A DNA stretch of 64,000 nt from Bog-473 sp963843365 (GCA_963843365.1 CAWJKG010000003.1:434001-498000), one strand, 5' to 3'; shown: positions 1 to 9,035, counted from the stretch's first letter. Translations and numbers: made by a program. The notes: generated by a model not told the origin, from the sequence alone.

Positions 1-1166
1 GACACGAAGCTCCTCTTGCCGTACGGGGAGACCACGACGGTAGGGACGCGGAAGCCGTAACGGTCGTAGGACCCGGGCTGGTCGGTTGCGGACAGGACCG
101 GCGCAATGTCGTCGGGCGGGATGGCGGGTGGCGGCGGGACGTGGTCGTAGTAGCCGCCGTGCTCGTCGTAGGTCCACACCAGGAGGCTCCGGTCCCACGC
201 GGGACTGTCGAGCAGCGAGCTGACCACGGTCGAGACGAAATACTCGCCCAGGGAGATGTCCTGAGGGCTCTCTTCCGTACCGGTCAGGATGTTCGGGTCC
301 ACATAGGACACTGCCGGCAGGGTGCCCGCCTTGGCGTCGGCATGGAACTGATCGATGGTCTTGATCCGGCCCGGATTCTTCTTGACGATGTCCGAGATCA
401 CGTACAGAGTCGACACGTCGGTGGCGTAGCTCGCCCAGCTGATGTCGTGCGCGTCCAACCGGTCGAAGATCGTCCCGTTGGGCGGGATCTCTCCGATGGA
501 CGAGGTGTCGGTGGCGATGAGACCGAAAGCTGTCCCGGCGAGGAGGAACCGGCGGTTCGGGTAGGTCTGCGCCAGGACGGAGCAGAAGTAGCGGTCGCAC
601 AGCGGGAAGGTCTTGGCCAGCGAGTAGTAGAAGGGGATCTCCTCGCCCGTGTAGTACGCCATTGACCAGTCGCTGCTGCTCTCGGGGCCGATGAACCCGT
701 CGTTGCGGCCGTTCGCGAACTGCAGGTGGCTGGCGTTCCAGCTCTGGGTCACGCTGCCGGCCTGGTACGTCGTGGTTTCGTGGAACGCGCGTACGTAGCC
801 CCCGCCCGGGTAGGGGTTGGTGTTGGTCGGCCGGCCTTTTCGATCCAGCGTGAACCCGTCGCCGCGGCCGAGCATCCCCAGGTAGTTGTCGAACGAATGG
901 TTCTCCTGCATGACGACGACGATGTGCTCTATCTCCGGGAGCGTGTCCGTCCCTTCAGGCAGGCTCGGATCGGGCAGCGACCCGGGGTGGCGCCATTGCG
1001 AGCGAGGCGGCAGGTGGAGGTGCGCCGTGGACGGAGCGGCGGCCGAACCTCCGGCCCCGGCCGCTGTGACCGCTTCCACCCCTCCGATGGCCGCCGCGCC
1101 AACGCCGGCCGCCCCTCGGAGGATTTGCCGCCTGGAGAAGCCCCGGTCCTCACCCACTGCGCGCAT
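1..1166 (-). CDS. Tat-exported phosphoesterase, phospholipase C / acid phosphatase family (3' end beyond window)
   Basis: Reading leftward from an ATG at 1166, the frame stays open to the window edge (about 388 codons), so the C-terminus is missing. The N-terminus has a twin-arginine signal (SRRQILRG followed by an Ala/Gly-rich stretch), implying folded export by Tat. The mature start carries IEHIVVVMQENHSFDNYLG, the metal-binding signature of the PF04185 phosphoesterase family (bacterial phospholipase C and AcpA-type acid phosphatases). Further family blocks are SVLAQTYPNRRFLLAGT and WTYDEHGGYYDHVPPP near the left edge. It probably hydrolyses phosphate esters or phospholipids outside the membrane, for nutrition or lipid turnover; the substrate cannot be told from sequence. 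Confidence 0.88.
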   Translation of the reverse strand, partial: MRAVGEDRGFSRRQILRGAAGVGAAAIGGVEAVTAAGAGGSAAAPSTAHLHLPPRSQWRHPGSLPDPSLPEGTDTLPEIEHIVVVMQENHSFDNYLGMLGRGDGFTLDRKGRPTNTNPYPGGGYVRAFHETTTYQAGSVTQSWNASHLQFANGRNDGFIGPESSSDWSMAYYTGEEIPFYYSLAKTFPLCDRYFCSVLAQTYPNRRFLLAGTAFGLIATDTSSIGEIPPNGTIFDRLDAHDISWASYATDVSTLYVISDIVKKNPGRIKTIDQFHADAKAGTLPAVSYVDPNILTGTEESPQDISLGEYFVSTVVSSLLDSPAWDRSLLVWTYDEHGGYYDHVPPPPAIPPDDIAPVLSATDQPGSYDRYGFRVPTVVVSPYGKRSFV

Positions 1167-1282
1167 TTAAGCATGCGAGCCCCGAGGATCAGGGGCCTCG
1201 GGAGCGTCCGCACGCCCTCGCGGCGCAACCGCGGCTCCGTCAGGGAGCTATGGAGCTGATCGAGGCGTATGCGGGGCCCCGG

Positions 1283-2070
1283 TCACCAACCCGTCGCGGC
1301 AACGACGGGGGCATTCAAATGGGAGGCAGCCGTACCGCCATCGTTGGGCGCGTCCCCATAGGAGTCGACCGCTCCACTCGCCGTCACCAGCCAGTAGCCA
1401 CCCCCATCAGCGGTGGCGTAGATCGCAGCGGCGGGATTGAAGCCTCCAAGGCCGCTCGCACCGCCGAGGTATTCGGCGTCGCCATAGTTGTACACGGTGC
1501 CGTCGGCCAGCAAAATCCAATATCCTCCTCCGTCCGGAGTCCGGACGGCCGCGGTCACGGGGGAACTCTGGATGCCGGGCGCACCGAGGTAGGGAGCGTC
1601 GCCAAACGCGTAGACGTTGCCGCTGTTCGTGGCGATCCAATAGCCACGACCGGAGGCATCCGGTATCACCGCCACCGCTGACCCCTGGCATCCGCCGATA
1701 CCCGGACACGATCCGGCGAAGTGCGCATCACCGAAGGCGAAGACACCGCCGTCAGAGCTGACCATGAAGTAGCCGCCCCCATCGACGGATGGGACCATTC
1801 CCACAATCGGTGCGCCGAGCTTCGGAGCGGATCCGATGCTTCCGGCGGGGGCGAACCCCAACGCCGGGATGGAGCCGTAGTAGCCGGCATCACCGAAGGC
1901 GAAGACGCCTCCGTCGGCCGCCTCCAGCCAATAGCCCTGTCGGTCCGACGTCGGAGTGATCCCGACAACCGGACGTTGCAACTTCAGGGAGCCGGTCGAG
2001 CCGTGGAATTGAGCTGAGCCGAAGGTGAAGATCCCGCCGTCGGCTCCGACGAGCCAGTAGCCGTGATCGG
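1283..2070 (-). repeat. Coding repeat: six YWLV/DGG units at the C-terminus of the 1283-3469 protein
   Basis: Six consecutive protein-level units begin at GYWLV, YWLEA, YFMVS, YWIAT, YWILL and YWLVT, each followed by a DGG or SG turn and FGDA or YGDA. The DNA copies have diverged, so this is not a recent tandem duplication. Confidence 0.8.
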
Positions 2071-3469
2071 TCTGACTCGTGATGACGAGGGAGCGCGCGG
2101 CCGAGACGGAACTCTGGTAGTTGCCGTCGCCGAGATAGCTGGCCGTGAGCGAATGTGAGCCGAGGGAGAGCCCGGTATCACTCAGTGAGCAGGTTCCGGT
2201 GGCCGTATCGGGGCCACTTCCCGCCAGGGTGATCGTGCAGGCCGTGGTGCCGTCGTTTTGCACGGAGATCGATCCGGTAGGCGATCCCGATGTCCCTGAC
2301 GTGACCGTCGCCGAGACGTGCACGGAGCTCTCATTGCCGAAGGCCGCCGTGGGCGACGACACCGACAAGTTCGTCGAGGTCGTGGCTGGAAACACGGAGA
2401 GAGGGACCGTCGCCGATGCTGCGGTGAAGTTGGTGTCACCTGGGTAAATCGCCGTCACCTCGTAGGGCGTCGTGGAGGCCGGGAGGGCCGTCGCCGAGTC
2501 GATGAAGCAAGGATTGCCCCCACCGTTTCCTGCCGAACAGGAGCCGGGGGCCACAAGATTCACCCCGTTCGCCGTGACGCTGAAGAATCCGGTCGGGTTT
2601 CCACCGTTCCCTCCTCCCACACCGGTAATGAAGAAGTTGCCGTTTTCCGCACCGTAGAAGGCGTATCCCGGCACGGGGAAGAGTTGCATCTGGCTGGTGA
2701 CTTGTACGACGGAAAGATCCTGGGGAAGCGAAGAGGAGCCCGCAAAGTTGATGTCACCGCTGTACGTTGCGGTCAGCGAATACAGGCCAGCGTCTATCTG
2801 CGAGCTGTTGAGGTAACAGTTTCCGCTCGATTGACCGGGTCCGTTTCCACCGAGGAATGCCGTGCACAGATAGGTATCCGGACCCGGGACGCCGTCGAAC
2901 AAATTGACACTGCCCGATGGGGAGTTGCCGAACACGTTTGGAGCAGACACCGTGAAATCGACGGGGTTCTGCCCTTCGTTGCCGTACATCACGGTCGATC
3001 CGGGGGAGGGAGCGGTGATGGCGGTGACGGTCGGTGCCTGACCGACGGTCTGGCTCAGTGAGCCCGATCCTTGGTCGTACACGGTGTCGCCAGAGAACGA
3101 AGCGGTGATGTTGTGGGACCCGACCGACATGTTGGAGGCAGGCTCGTCACAGGTGGCGACATACGTTCCGGCCGTGAGGGTACTTGCCAGCGGTTGAGAT
3201 CCACACCCGGAGATGTCGCCGCCGTTGTCCTGAAATGCAATCGTGTCGGGGGCGTCGAGGTTGCCCGAATCCGACGTCGTCAGCGTGGCCGTGTAGGTGA
3301 CGTCCTGATCGAACGTCGACGGGTTGGCAGTCGACGTCACGACGACCGTGACCGGAGGCCCGCCTGGCATCGCAGAGGCAGATGTCGACCATCCGAAGGT
3401 GACCAAGGGCATGGCCACCGCCGTTGTCGGGCCAATCCAGCGTCGAAATGGCCTGCCTCGACGTCTCAT
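1283..3469 (-). CDS. Secreted surface protein: Ig-like repeats plus C-terminal six-fold YWLV repeat domain
   Basis: I chose the ATG at 3469 because it opens a good signal peptide (MRRRGRPFRRW, then a hydrophobic stretch ending TSASA). An in-frame TTG at 3496 is a less likely start. The mature protein has about four or five Ig-like domains of the bacterial Ig_3 type, each with a phrase such as VGSHNITASFSGD or AGLYSLTATYSGD and a paired-Cys loop. The last roughly 260 residues are six copies of a 40-50 residue unit with the core YW(L/I)x(A/S)xDGGVFxFGDAxYxGS. The same repeat ends the protein at 57461-59818. Six units suggest a six-bladed propeller (inference). There is no sorting signal or C-terminal membrane anchor. 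A cell-surface adhesion or matrix role is plausible but unproven. Confidence 0.85.
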   Translation of the reverse strand: MRRRGRPFRRWIGPTTAVAMPLVTFGWSTSASAMPGGPPVTVVVTSTANPSTFDQDVTYTATLTTSDSGNLDAPDTIAFQDNGGDISGCGSQPLASTLTAGTYVATCDEPASNMSVGSHNITASFSGDTVYDQGSGSLSQTVGQAPTVTAITAPSPGSTVMYGNEGQNPVDFTVSAPNVFGNSPSGSVNLFDGVPGPDTYLCTAFLGGNGPGQSSGNCYLNSSQIDAGLYSLTATYSGDINFAGSSSLPQDLSVVQVTSQMQLFPVPGYAFYGAENGNFFITGVGGGNGGNPTGFFSVTANGVNLVAPGSCSAGNGGGNPCFIDSATALPASTTPYEVTAIYPGDTNFTAASATVPLSVFPATTSTNLSVSSPTAAFGNESSVHVSATVTSGTSGSPTGSISVQNDGTTACTITLAGSGPDTATGTCSLSDTGLSLGSHSLTASYLGDGNYQSSVSAARSLVITSQTDHGYWLVGADGGIFTFGSAQFHGSTGSLKLQRPVVGITPTSDRQGYWLEAADGGVFAFGDAGYYGSIPALGFAPAGSIGSAPKLGAPIVGMVPSVDGGGYFMVSSDGGVFAFGDAHFAGSCPGIGGCQGSAVAVIPDASGRGYWIATNSGNVYAFGDAPYLGAPGIQSSPVTAAVRTPDGGGYWILLADGTVYNYGDAEYLGGASGLGGFNPAAAIYATADGGGYWLVTASGAVDSYGDAPNDGGTAASHLNAPVVAATGW

Positions 3470-3528
3470 GGACGTATCTCGATCCGCACAACGCAATGGA
3501 TCGAAAATTTTCGAGGCTGTCTTGAGGA

Positions 3529-3548
3529 GTGTCCAGGAATCTGGACAC
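3529..3548. promoter_or_regulatory. Perfect 8-bp inverted repeat (GTGTCCAG-gaat-CTGGACAC)
   Basis: GTGTCCAG at 3529-3536 and CTGGACAC at 3541-3548 are exact reverse complements around a 4-nt centre. It lies 60-80 bp upstream of the start of the Ig-repeat surface protein (minus strand), so it could be an operator or a 5' UTR hairpin. No regulator is encoded next to it. The rest of 3497-3852, apart from the att-like fragment at 3604, shows nothing I recognise. Confidence 0.4.
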
Positions 3549-3603
3549 CTCGCCCTCAGGCCAGAGCCCCGAATCCCATGAGTGACGAGACATCGAACGA
3601 TCT

Positions 3604-3622
3604 GAGGTGGCGGGATTCGAAC
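3604..3622 (-). repeat. tRNA/tmRNA 3'-end-like fragment, candidate attachment-site copy
   Basis: The 19-nt block GAGGTGGCGGGATTCGAAC matches the 3' end of the tmRNA gene at 8052-8070 at 18 of 19 positions and in the same orientation. It looks like a T-loop plus 3' acceptor strand on the minus strand. The sequence further upstream on that strand does not form a T-stem or a matching 5' acceptor strand, so it is not a functional RNA gene. With the tmRNA copy it brackets about 4.4 kb. Confidence 0.45.
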
Positions 3623-3852
3623 AGACTCGGGCGCGACTGCGTATGCCGAGGTTCAGGGCAATTCATGGCGTCTGAATAGGGAAAATACAGTATGCGTCTC
3701 TCGCCGGCGACGACCGCCACTGACTGCAATTTTGTGTCATATCGGTGTTTTCCGAGATTTTGTGACCTTTTGCCTATGGCCGACACAACCGTCGGTGGAG
3801 AAACATCCGCTCTGGCGCTAGGCGCGTCAGGCGATCCCCAGGGGGGTTCCGA

Positions 3853-5371
3853 ATGCGTATTCGTCGGTTTACTCGTGTGCTGTTCGCTCCAGTGCTCGCA
3901 CTCGCGGCCGTCGGCGCACTCTCGGTGAGCGGAGCGACGGCGGCCGGCGCGGCGCGCCCCTTCGGTGGCCTCTCGTTCGGCAACAACCTCGGAGGGCGTT
4001 TCGGGCATCATCCGTATCCGCCTCCGTTCTTCGGCAACACCTACACCTGCAACGGAGCCAACGGCGGCATCGTCCCCGAGGGTACCTACGGCTCCGTGCT
4101 CATCACGGGGACCTGCTACATGCCCGCGGGCAACATCACCATCAGAGGCGACCTCGACATCGCGCCGGGCGCTTTGCTCGACGCCGTGACGCCCGGTGAC
4201 CCGGCGAGCGGCCCTGCCGTGCCGGCGACTGTCGTGGTCGGCGGCAACGTCAACGTTGGCACGGGGGCCGTCCTCCTCTTCGGTTGCTCGCCGAACATCT
4301 CGTGTTCGAACCCGCCCGCTATCTCCTACGACCGCATCAACGGCAATCTCACGGGGTACGGAGCCCAGGGCGTCGTGGTCCACTCGGCGTCCATCGGGGG
4401 CAGCGTCAACCTGGCCGGCGGCGGCGGTGGTGCCGCAGCGGAGAATTGCTCGGCGGTGACCATCCCCCAGACCGGGCCGCTCCCGCCGGCGCCGTGGTCA
4501 CAAGACCCGAACCTTGCCTTTACCCCTGTCTACACCGACTTCGAGGACGCCACGATCGGCGGCAACTTCAACATCAGCGGTCTGACCTCGTGCTGGCTCG
4601 GGTCGCTGCGCGACCAGATCGGTGGCAGCGCCACATGGAACAACAACACCATGGGCGACCCTGACGCGATGGAGATCGGGAGCAACATCATCAATGGGAA
4701 CATGAACTGCTTCGGCAACTCCGAGGGTGGAACTGCCGGCGTGCAATTCGGTGATGGCGGCGCCGCCCCCAGCGCGGTGGGCGGGTTCGGTCTCGGACAG
4801 TGTGGATTCAACGTGCTCCAGCCGAACCCAGCGCCCGAGGCTCTGGCCCAGGACCTCGCCCCCGGAGACCTGCACCCCGAGCACCTGCATCCCCGAGCAC
4901 GTTTCCGTGAGCAAGTGGAGCCTGGGGACCTACTACGGGACGCACGTCCAGGAGGGACCGAGCCAGGTTTCGCTGCCCATCGGGACGACCGAATCAGGAG
5001 ACGCGTTGGCGGCTGAGGTGAACAACATCGTCCTCGGCGGGAGCGGGTTGACCGGATCGGAGACCTACGACCCGACGCAGCCGCTCGGCTCCACCGGAGA
5101 GGCGGTCGCGGTGACGACGTACCCGAACGGATCGGAGTCGTTCACCGCCTTCGACAACTGCACCTGCACCTTCCAGGGTCAGACCGGCACGGTGGCCATC
5201 AGGGCTTACGGCACGGTGTCCCCGAACGGATCGGCCAGTGGCACTTTCCTCATTACCTCTGGCGGCGGGAGCGTCGGAGCGCTGACCACGCTCGCGGGCT
5301 ATGGGACCTTCTCCAATTGGGGCCAGCCGGCGGGGACCCTCGGGCTCGTGGAGCACCTCAAGATCACTTGA
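3853..5371 (+). CDS. Secreted protein of unknown function, read in two frames (frameshift near 4850)
   Basis: It starts at ATG 3853 with a clear signal peptide (MRIRRFTRVLFAPVLALAA, then a cut near ATAAGAA). The first part, to about residue 330, is rich in Gly and Asn with pairs of Cys and recurrent VVGGNVNVGTGAVL-like beta strands, resembling a right-handed beta-solenoid. The frame then continues in +2 from about 4850. It carries a distinct C-terminal domain (GTYYGTHVQEG to LGLVEHLKIT, ending at 5371) that looks like a small beta-barrel of the DUF3224 or allene-oxide-cyclase-like kind (tentative). Neither half alone ends sensibly, so I join them and treat the break as an indel. The role is unknown; it is probably extracellular. 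Confidence 0.6.
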
Positions 5372-5468
5372 TCGAAGGAGATTCGACGGTCCACCCTGAA
5401 GCATAACGACAGGCTCAGTGGGATGGCATTTTGGGCCGTGGCCAACGGCTTGTTCTGGCCCGCCTGGC

Positions 5469-6755
5469 TCAGCGCTCCGGGGGCACCTCTGCGCGTGTCG
5501 TCGAGCTGCCACGGGGTGGACTCATGAAACCGGCAGGGCGATGGTCGTGGCGTCCGCAGGCAGCTCTTCGGAGTCCACCTCGCGCGAGGTCCGATACCGT
5601 CGGCCCGATGCTGTCGGCGATCGGCTGAAGCTGGGTCAGGTCAAAGCGGTATGCCCGTGCCGCGTTCAAACCCAGCATGAGAGAGACCTCATCGGCATCG
5701 ACGTCGTGGAAGACGTGACGGAGCACGAATCGGGTGTAAGGGAAAGTCCCTTCGGTGTGTGGGTAGTCGGATCCCCACATGAGCCGATCTATCCCGGTGG
5801 CATGCCGCGTCCGGCAATCTCTCCGGCTGAGAAAGCTGGCACCTATATAGCACTGGCGCGCCCAGTACTCGCTGGGTCGCAGCCGCATGCTGTCGCGGAT
5901 CATGCCGCCAAAGATGCCTTCGACCGCGCCTGGCCTCGCATTGACTATGCGGTCGTACATGAAGTCCAGCTCGCTGAGGGCACCTGGCACCCATGAGTTA
6001 CCGGTCTCGGTCAGCACGAACGTGAGATCGGGGTGGCGTTCGAACACGCCGCTGAAGATCAGCCGCACGAGTGGTCGTTGGCAGTACCAGCCAAACTCGA
6101 GGAACATCATCACAAGCGAAGTGTCGATATCGCCGTAGGTCGTCGGGCCGCCACCTCCGCCGTGGCTGTTGACCACGACACCTAAGTCCTCGCACACCTC
6201 CCAGAGGGGCTCGTACACCGGTGAGTGCAGCTGCGCTGTCGTTGCGTCGACCGGGGGGTTCGGGAGCATGATCCCGCCGAAGAGGCCGGGTTGTTGGGCA
6301 ATCCAGCGCACCTCTTCGACGGCCCGCTCGACGTCATCGAGAAAGATCTGGGCGATCCCGGCACGACGGCCGGGGCGCTGGGAGCAGAAGTCGGCCAGCC
6401 ATCGGTTGTGGGCGCTGATCCCGGCCCAGCGGAAGCGCAAATCTTCGGCATCTTTCGGCGCAGGCGGGTTGAAGATAATGCCCGAGGGATAGAAGGGCGG
6501 AATCGTGTTGGGAAACAAGACTTCTGCCACGACGCCGTCGCCCTCGAGGTCTTTCTGGCGCAGCGCATCATCGAAGTTGCGCCGATACTCGAGAGATTCG
6601 GTGTCCTGTAGGTCGGCGAAAGGATTCGAGTACGCCTTCCGCCAGTCGTCGAAGTCGTCGCGAAACGAAGGGTCGAGGTATTCGCGATATGCGTCCATGG
6701 ACGCACCGGCGTGGCCATCAGCCGAGATCACGACGTAATGATCGAGACTTTCCAT
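5469..6755 (-). CDS. Amidohydrolase-2 family metal-dependent hydrolase
   Basis: The protein has 428 residues, with ISADGHAG near the N-terminus where this family usually has a DxH-type metal motif. It also has VVVNSHGGGGG in mid-protein and LMWGSDYPHTEGTFPYTR, the typical late Asp of the TIM barrel. The AGISAHNRWLADFC block and the overall order match large actinobacterial Amidohydro_2 proteins that act on aromatic or lactone-like carboxylates (decarboxylases and hydrolases). The canonical first His pair is not obvious (DGHAG has a single His), so catalytic details are open. It stands alone between the secreted protein and a GNAT gene, inside the possible tmRNA-linked island. The C-terminal 40 residues are Arg-rich and low in homology features. 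Confidence 0.8.
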   Translation of the reverse strand: MESLDHYVVISADGHAGASMDAYREYLDPSFRDDFDDWRKAYSNPFADLQDTESLEYRRNFDDALRQKDLEGDGVVAEVLFPNTIPPFYPSGIIFNPPAPKDAEDLRFRWAGISAHNRWLADFCSQRPGRRAGIAQIFLDDVERAVEEVRWIAQQPGLFGGIMLPNPPVDATTAQLHSPVYEPLWEVCEDLGVVVNSHGGGGGPTTYGDIDTSLVMMFLEFGWYCQRPLVRLIFSGVFERHPDLTFVLTETGNSWVPGALSELDFMYDRIVNARPGAVEGIFGGMIRDSMRLRPSEYWARQCYIGASFLSRRDCRTRHATGIDRLMWGSDYPHTEGTFPYTRFVLRHVFHDVDADEVSLMLGLNAARAYRFDLTQLQPIADSIGPTVSDLARGGLRRAACGRHDHRPAGFMSPPRGSSTTRAEVPPER

Positions 6756-6900
6756 GACTTCTGCTGCCTCCCTCGACTGCAGTGAGTCGATCGAGCCCAG
6801 TGAATAGCAGCGATCCTAGGCTTCTGGAGAAGCTCCTGTATCTTCGTCTACAACCTCGCCACTCCCGAGACGAATCTCAACAGGAAGGAATGCCCGAAAG

Positions 6901-7497
6901 ATGACCCCGCTCGTCCGCAAGGCGACCCGCGGTGATATCAAACCTGCCGGAGACGTGTTGGCGGCGGCCATGGCCACCGATCCGATCGCGTGCTGGATCC
7001 TCGGCAAGGAGGCGGACGTGGAGCGACGACTACGCCTGGTTTTCCGCGGTCTGATGCGCGTGGCCACGCGTGCTTCCGATCATGAGGTCCACCTCACCGA
7101 CGACGGATGGACGGTCGGGTTGTGGCACGGTGTCGACAGATGGGACTTGCGACCGATAGACCTGGTACGCGTCTTTCCGTCTTCCTTACGCTCCGGTTTT
7201 CTGAACAAGCGCGGCTTGCAGTTGAACAACGCCATGCACAAGGCCCACCCCCGGGAGCCGCACTATTACCTCGAGGTGTTGGGCACTAGGCCCGACCGGG
7301 AAGGCCGAGGCGGTGGATCGGCGGTGATGGAAGCGATGGCTGAGCGGTGTGACCGCGATGGGGTGGCCGCCTACCTCGAAAATTCGAACCCCCGAAATGA
7401 GCCCTTTTATCGGCGGCACGGTTTCGAGCCGATACCTGCGTTCGGCCTACCGGCAGGCTGCCCGGCTCTCGTCCCGATGTGGCGCCAACCGCACTGA
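6901..7497 (+). CDS. GNAT-family N-acetyltransferase
   Basis: The protein has 198 residues. The acetyl-CoA-binding core is visible as YLEVLGTRPDREGRGGGSAV, a version of the Q/RxxGxG/A loop, followed by EAMAERCDRDGVAAYLENSN and NEPFYRRHGF, the typical C-terminal beta5-alpha4 region. Start: ATG 6901 after a purine-rich stretch (aggaatgcccgaaag). It would transfer an acetyl group from acetyl-CoA to an unidentified amine. It is followed at once by two gene fragments and then tmRNA. Confidence 0.85.
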   Translation: MTPLVRKATRGDIKPAGDVLAAAMATDPIACWILGKEADVERRLRLVFRGLMRVATRASDHEVHLTDDGWTVGLWHGVDRWDLRPIDLVRVFPSSLRSGFLNKRGLQLNNAMHKAHPREPHYYLEVLGTRPDREGRGGGSAVMEAMAERCDRDGVAAYLENSNPRNEPFYRRHGFEPIPAFGLPAGCPALVPMWRQPH

Positions 7498-7500
7498 GCT

Positions 7501-7725
7501 GCGGACGTCGACCCCGCAGCGGAGTTGTCCGCTGCCGATGCCGCTGCCGCTGCCGCCGGCGAGGCCGCCGGCGACGTCTTCTGCGCCGCCTTCGCATCGG
7601 CTGTCGATGAGGTCACGGCCGCGATCGAAACTCAGCGGGCGCTGCGTGACGACGACGACCTCCCTTTCGCGGCCCGTATGGGGCTGCATACCGGCGAGGC
7701 GATCGAGTGTCCTACCGGGCGCTGA
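7501..7725 (+). pseudogene. Fragment of a class III adenylate/guanylate cyclase domain
   Basis: About 75 codons encode GDVFCAAFASAVDEVTAAIE and then FAARMGLHTGEA, which together are the middle of a class III nucleotide cyclase domain as found in cyclase-LuxR/ATPase fusions. The metal-binding start of the domain, the ribose-binding Asn/Arg end and any partner domain are absent. The frame stops at 7725, a few codons after the GLHTGEA motif. The upstream portion is Ala-rich filler. This is a remnant, not a gene. Confidence 0.65.
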
Positions 7726-7958
7726 AGATGTGGGAGAGCGCGGTGAACGAAGCGGGCTCGCTCCAGCAGCACGACATCATCGCCGCCCTCGATCACGCCC
7801 GCATCACGCAGGGTCCGGGAGGGCCGGCCGAGATGGTGCCCGGGCAGCACCACGTCCGGATGAACATGTACATCGCCCATTCCGAGAACGGCACGCTCAA
7901 GGTGGTCGAGAGCCTCGGTCACGTCGATCTGAAGGAGTGCGACGTTCCGCTGGCTTGA
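7711..7958 (+). pseudogene. C-terminal fragment of an amide/urea-type ABC substrate-binding protein
   Basis: About 80 residues (YRALKMWESAVNEAGS, then ALDHARITQGPGGPAEMVPG, then MNMYIAHSENGTLKVVES) match the final part of periplasmic binding proteins of the UrtA/AmiC type (Peripla_BP_5/6). The N-terminal 300 or so residues and signal peptide are missing. The fragment joins the end of the cyclase fragment, in another frame, near 7710. The intact parents are not in this window. Confidence 0.6.
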
Positions 7959-8046
7959 GCGGCGAGATCCGTTCGGACGAGCACGTTGCGACAGGGGACG
8001 CCGGTACCGGTACAACCCGGTACCGGCGCTGTCGCGCCCGTATCTC

Positions 8047-8396
8047 TCGTGGAGGTGGCGGGAATCGAACCCGCGTCCTCCGGAGCCGCAATAGGCCTTC
8101 TCCGAGCGCAGCCGGCATCAGGTTGTCGGGGGTGGCACTTCTGCCGGCGGCAGTGCCACCCCGTAACCAACGAAAGTGTCCTCAGTGTTCAGTTGGTGTG
8201 AGCCACTGAGTAAGCCCTACTGAATGACGCCCAAGATCCGATCCGTAGGGCGGGGACCGGCTGGACGTCGCTACTTAAGCAGCGATCGCGAGCTGAGGCT
8301 CGGCGTTTGTTTTTGGTTCCGGCTCTTTAACGTGGTTCCGGAGACCACGGCTCGCTTCTCCTACCTTGACGACCGAAGTCGAAACCAATCACCCCC
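8047..8396 (-). ncRNA. ssrA: Transfer-messenger RNA
   Basis: On the minus strand the RNA begins GGGGGTGATTGGTTTCGACTT at 8396 and ends with a tRNA-like T arm (GGGTTCGATTCCCGCC) and CACCTCC at 8057-8051. Bases 1-7 (GGGGGTG) pair with CACCTCC as the acceptor stem. The 3' trinucleotide after the discriminator is CGA, so CCA must be added. The tag reading frame ends NAEPQLAIAA before a TAA at 8277-8275; the Ala-Ala end is the usual degradation signal recognised by ClpXP-type proteases. It rescues stalled ribosomes with SmpB, whose gene lies just upstream on the same strand. Confidence 0.93.
8052..8070 (-). repeat. tmRNA 3'-end copy of the candidate att repeat
   Basis: These are the last bases of the tmRNA T arm and acceptor strand. 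They match 3604-3622 with one mismatch, in direct orientation. The tmRNA 3' end is a common target of tyrosine-integrase elements, which then lie downstream of the RNA, as the 3604-8070 segment does here. Confidence 0.45.
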
Positions 8397-8483
8397 ATGT
8401 CTGGGACTCCAGATCACTGTGATCAGGCCGCACCATTCTACGGGGTGGGGCCGCGCCGCCGACGGCCGGCTTCGGACCGTCGG

Positions 8484-9008
8484 CTACTCGCCGTTCCAGC
8501 GGCCCATCTCCTTGGAGGCCCGGGCGGCCTCCCGCTCGGCGTCCCTGGCCATGATCACGTTGCGCTTGTCGTAGAGGCGGCGGCCCTTGGCCAGGGCCAG
8601 CTGGACCTTGGCCTTGCCGTCCTTGAAGTACAGCGAGGCCGGAATGAGGGTCAGCGACTGCTGCTGGGTCTTGCCCATCAGCTCGTCGATCTGGGCCCGG
8701 TGGACCAGGAGCTTGCGCTTGCGGTCGGGGTCGTGGGCGCCGACACCGGTGGCGAACTGCCAGGGCGGGATGTGCAGCTGGAAGAGCCAGAGCTCGCCGT
8801 CGTCGACCCGGGCGTAGGCCTCGCTGAGCTGGGCCTTGCCCTCGCGGAGCGACTTGACCTCGGAGCCCTGGAGCACGATGCCGGCCTCGAACGTCTCGAG
8901 GAACTCGTACTCGCGCCGGGCGCGCCGGTTGGTGGCGACGGTGCGGTCGCCACTGCGGTCCTCGCGGGCGGCCGCCCGCTTGGCGATCTGCTTCTTCGCC
9001 CTGGCCAT
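8484..9008 (-). CDS. smpB: SsrA-binding protein SmpB
   Basis: The protein has 174 residues from ATG 9008, the usual family length. Conserved blocks are ATNRRARREYEFLETFEAGI, GSEVKSLREGKAQLSEAYA, ELWLFQLHIPPW, DPDRKRKLLVHR and LTLIPASLYFKDGKAKVQLA. The Arg/Lys-rich tail (GRRLYDKRNVIMARDAERE) is the one that enters the mRNA channel. It binds the tRNA-like part of tmRNA and delivers it to stalled ribosomes. The ssrA gene follows 87 bp downstream on the same strand. The gene is intact. Confidence 0.97.
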   Translation of the reverse strand: MARAKKQIAKRAAAREDRSGDRTVATNRRARREYEFLETFEAGIVLQGSEVKSLREGKAQLSEAYARVDDGELWLFQLHIPPWQFATGVGAHDPDRKRKLLVHRAQIDELMGKTQQQSLTLIPASLYFKDGKAKVQLALAKGRRLYDKRNVIMARDAEREAARASKEMGRWNGE

Positions 9009-9035
9009 GAGGGGTACGAGGGTACCCTTCGTGCG

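Noticed and set aside
3604..3690. Possible tRNA gene on the minus strand at 3604-3690
   Set aside because: Only the T-loop and 3' strand resemble a tRNA. The T-stem does not pair and no matching 5' acceptor strand is present upstream, so it is kept only as an att-like fragment.
7501..7958. A single functional gene covering both fragments
   Set aside because: The two homologies lie in different frames and belong to unrelated families with their active parts missing.
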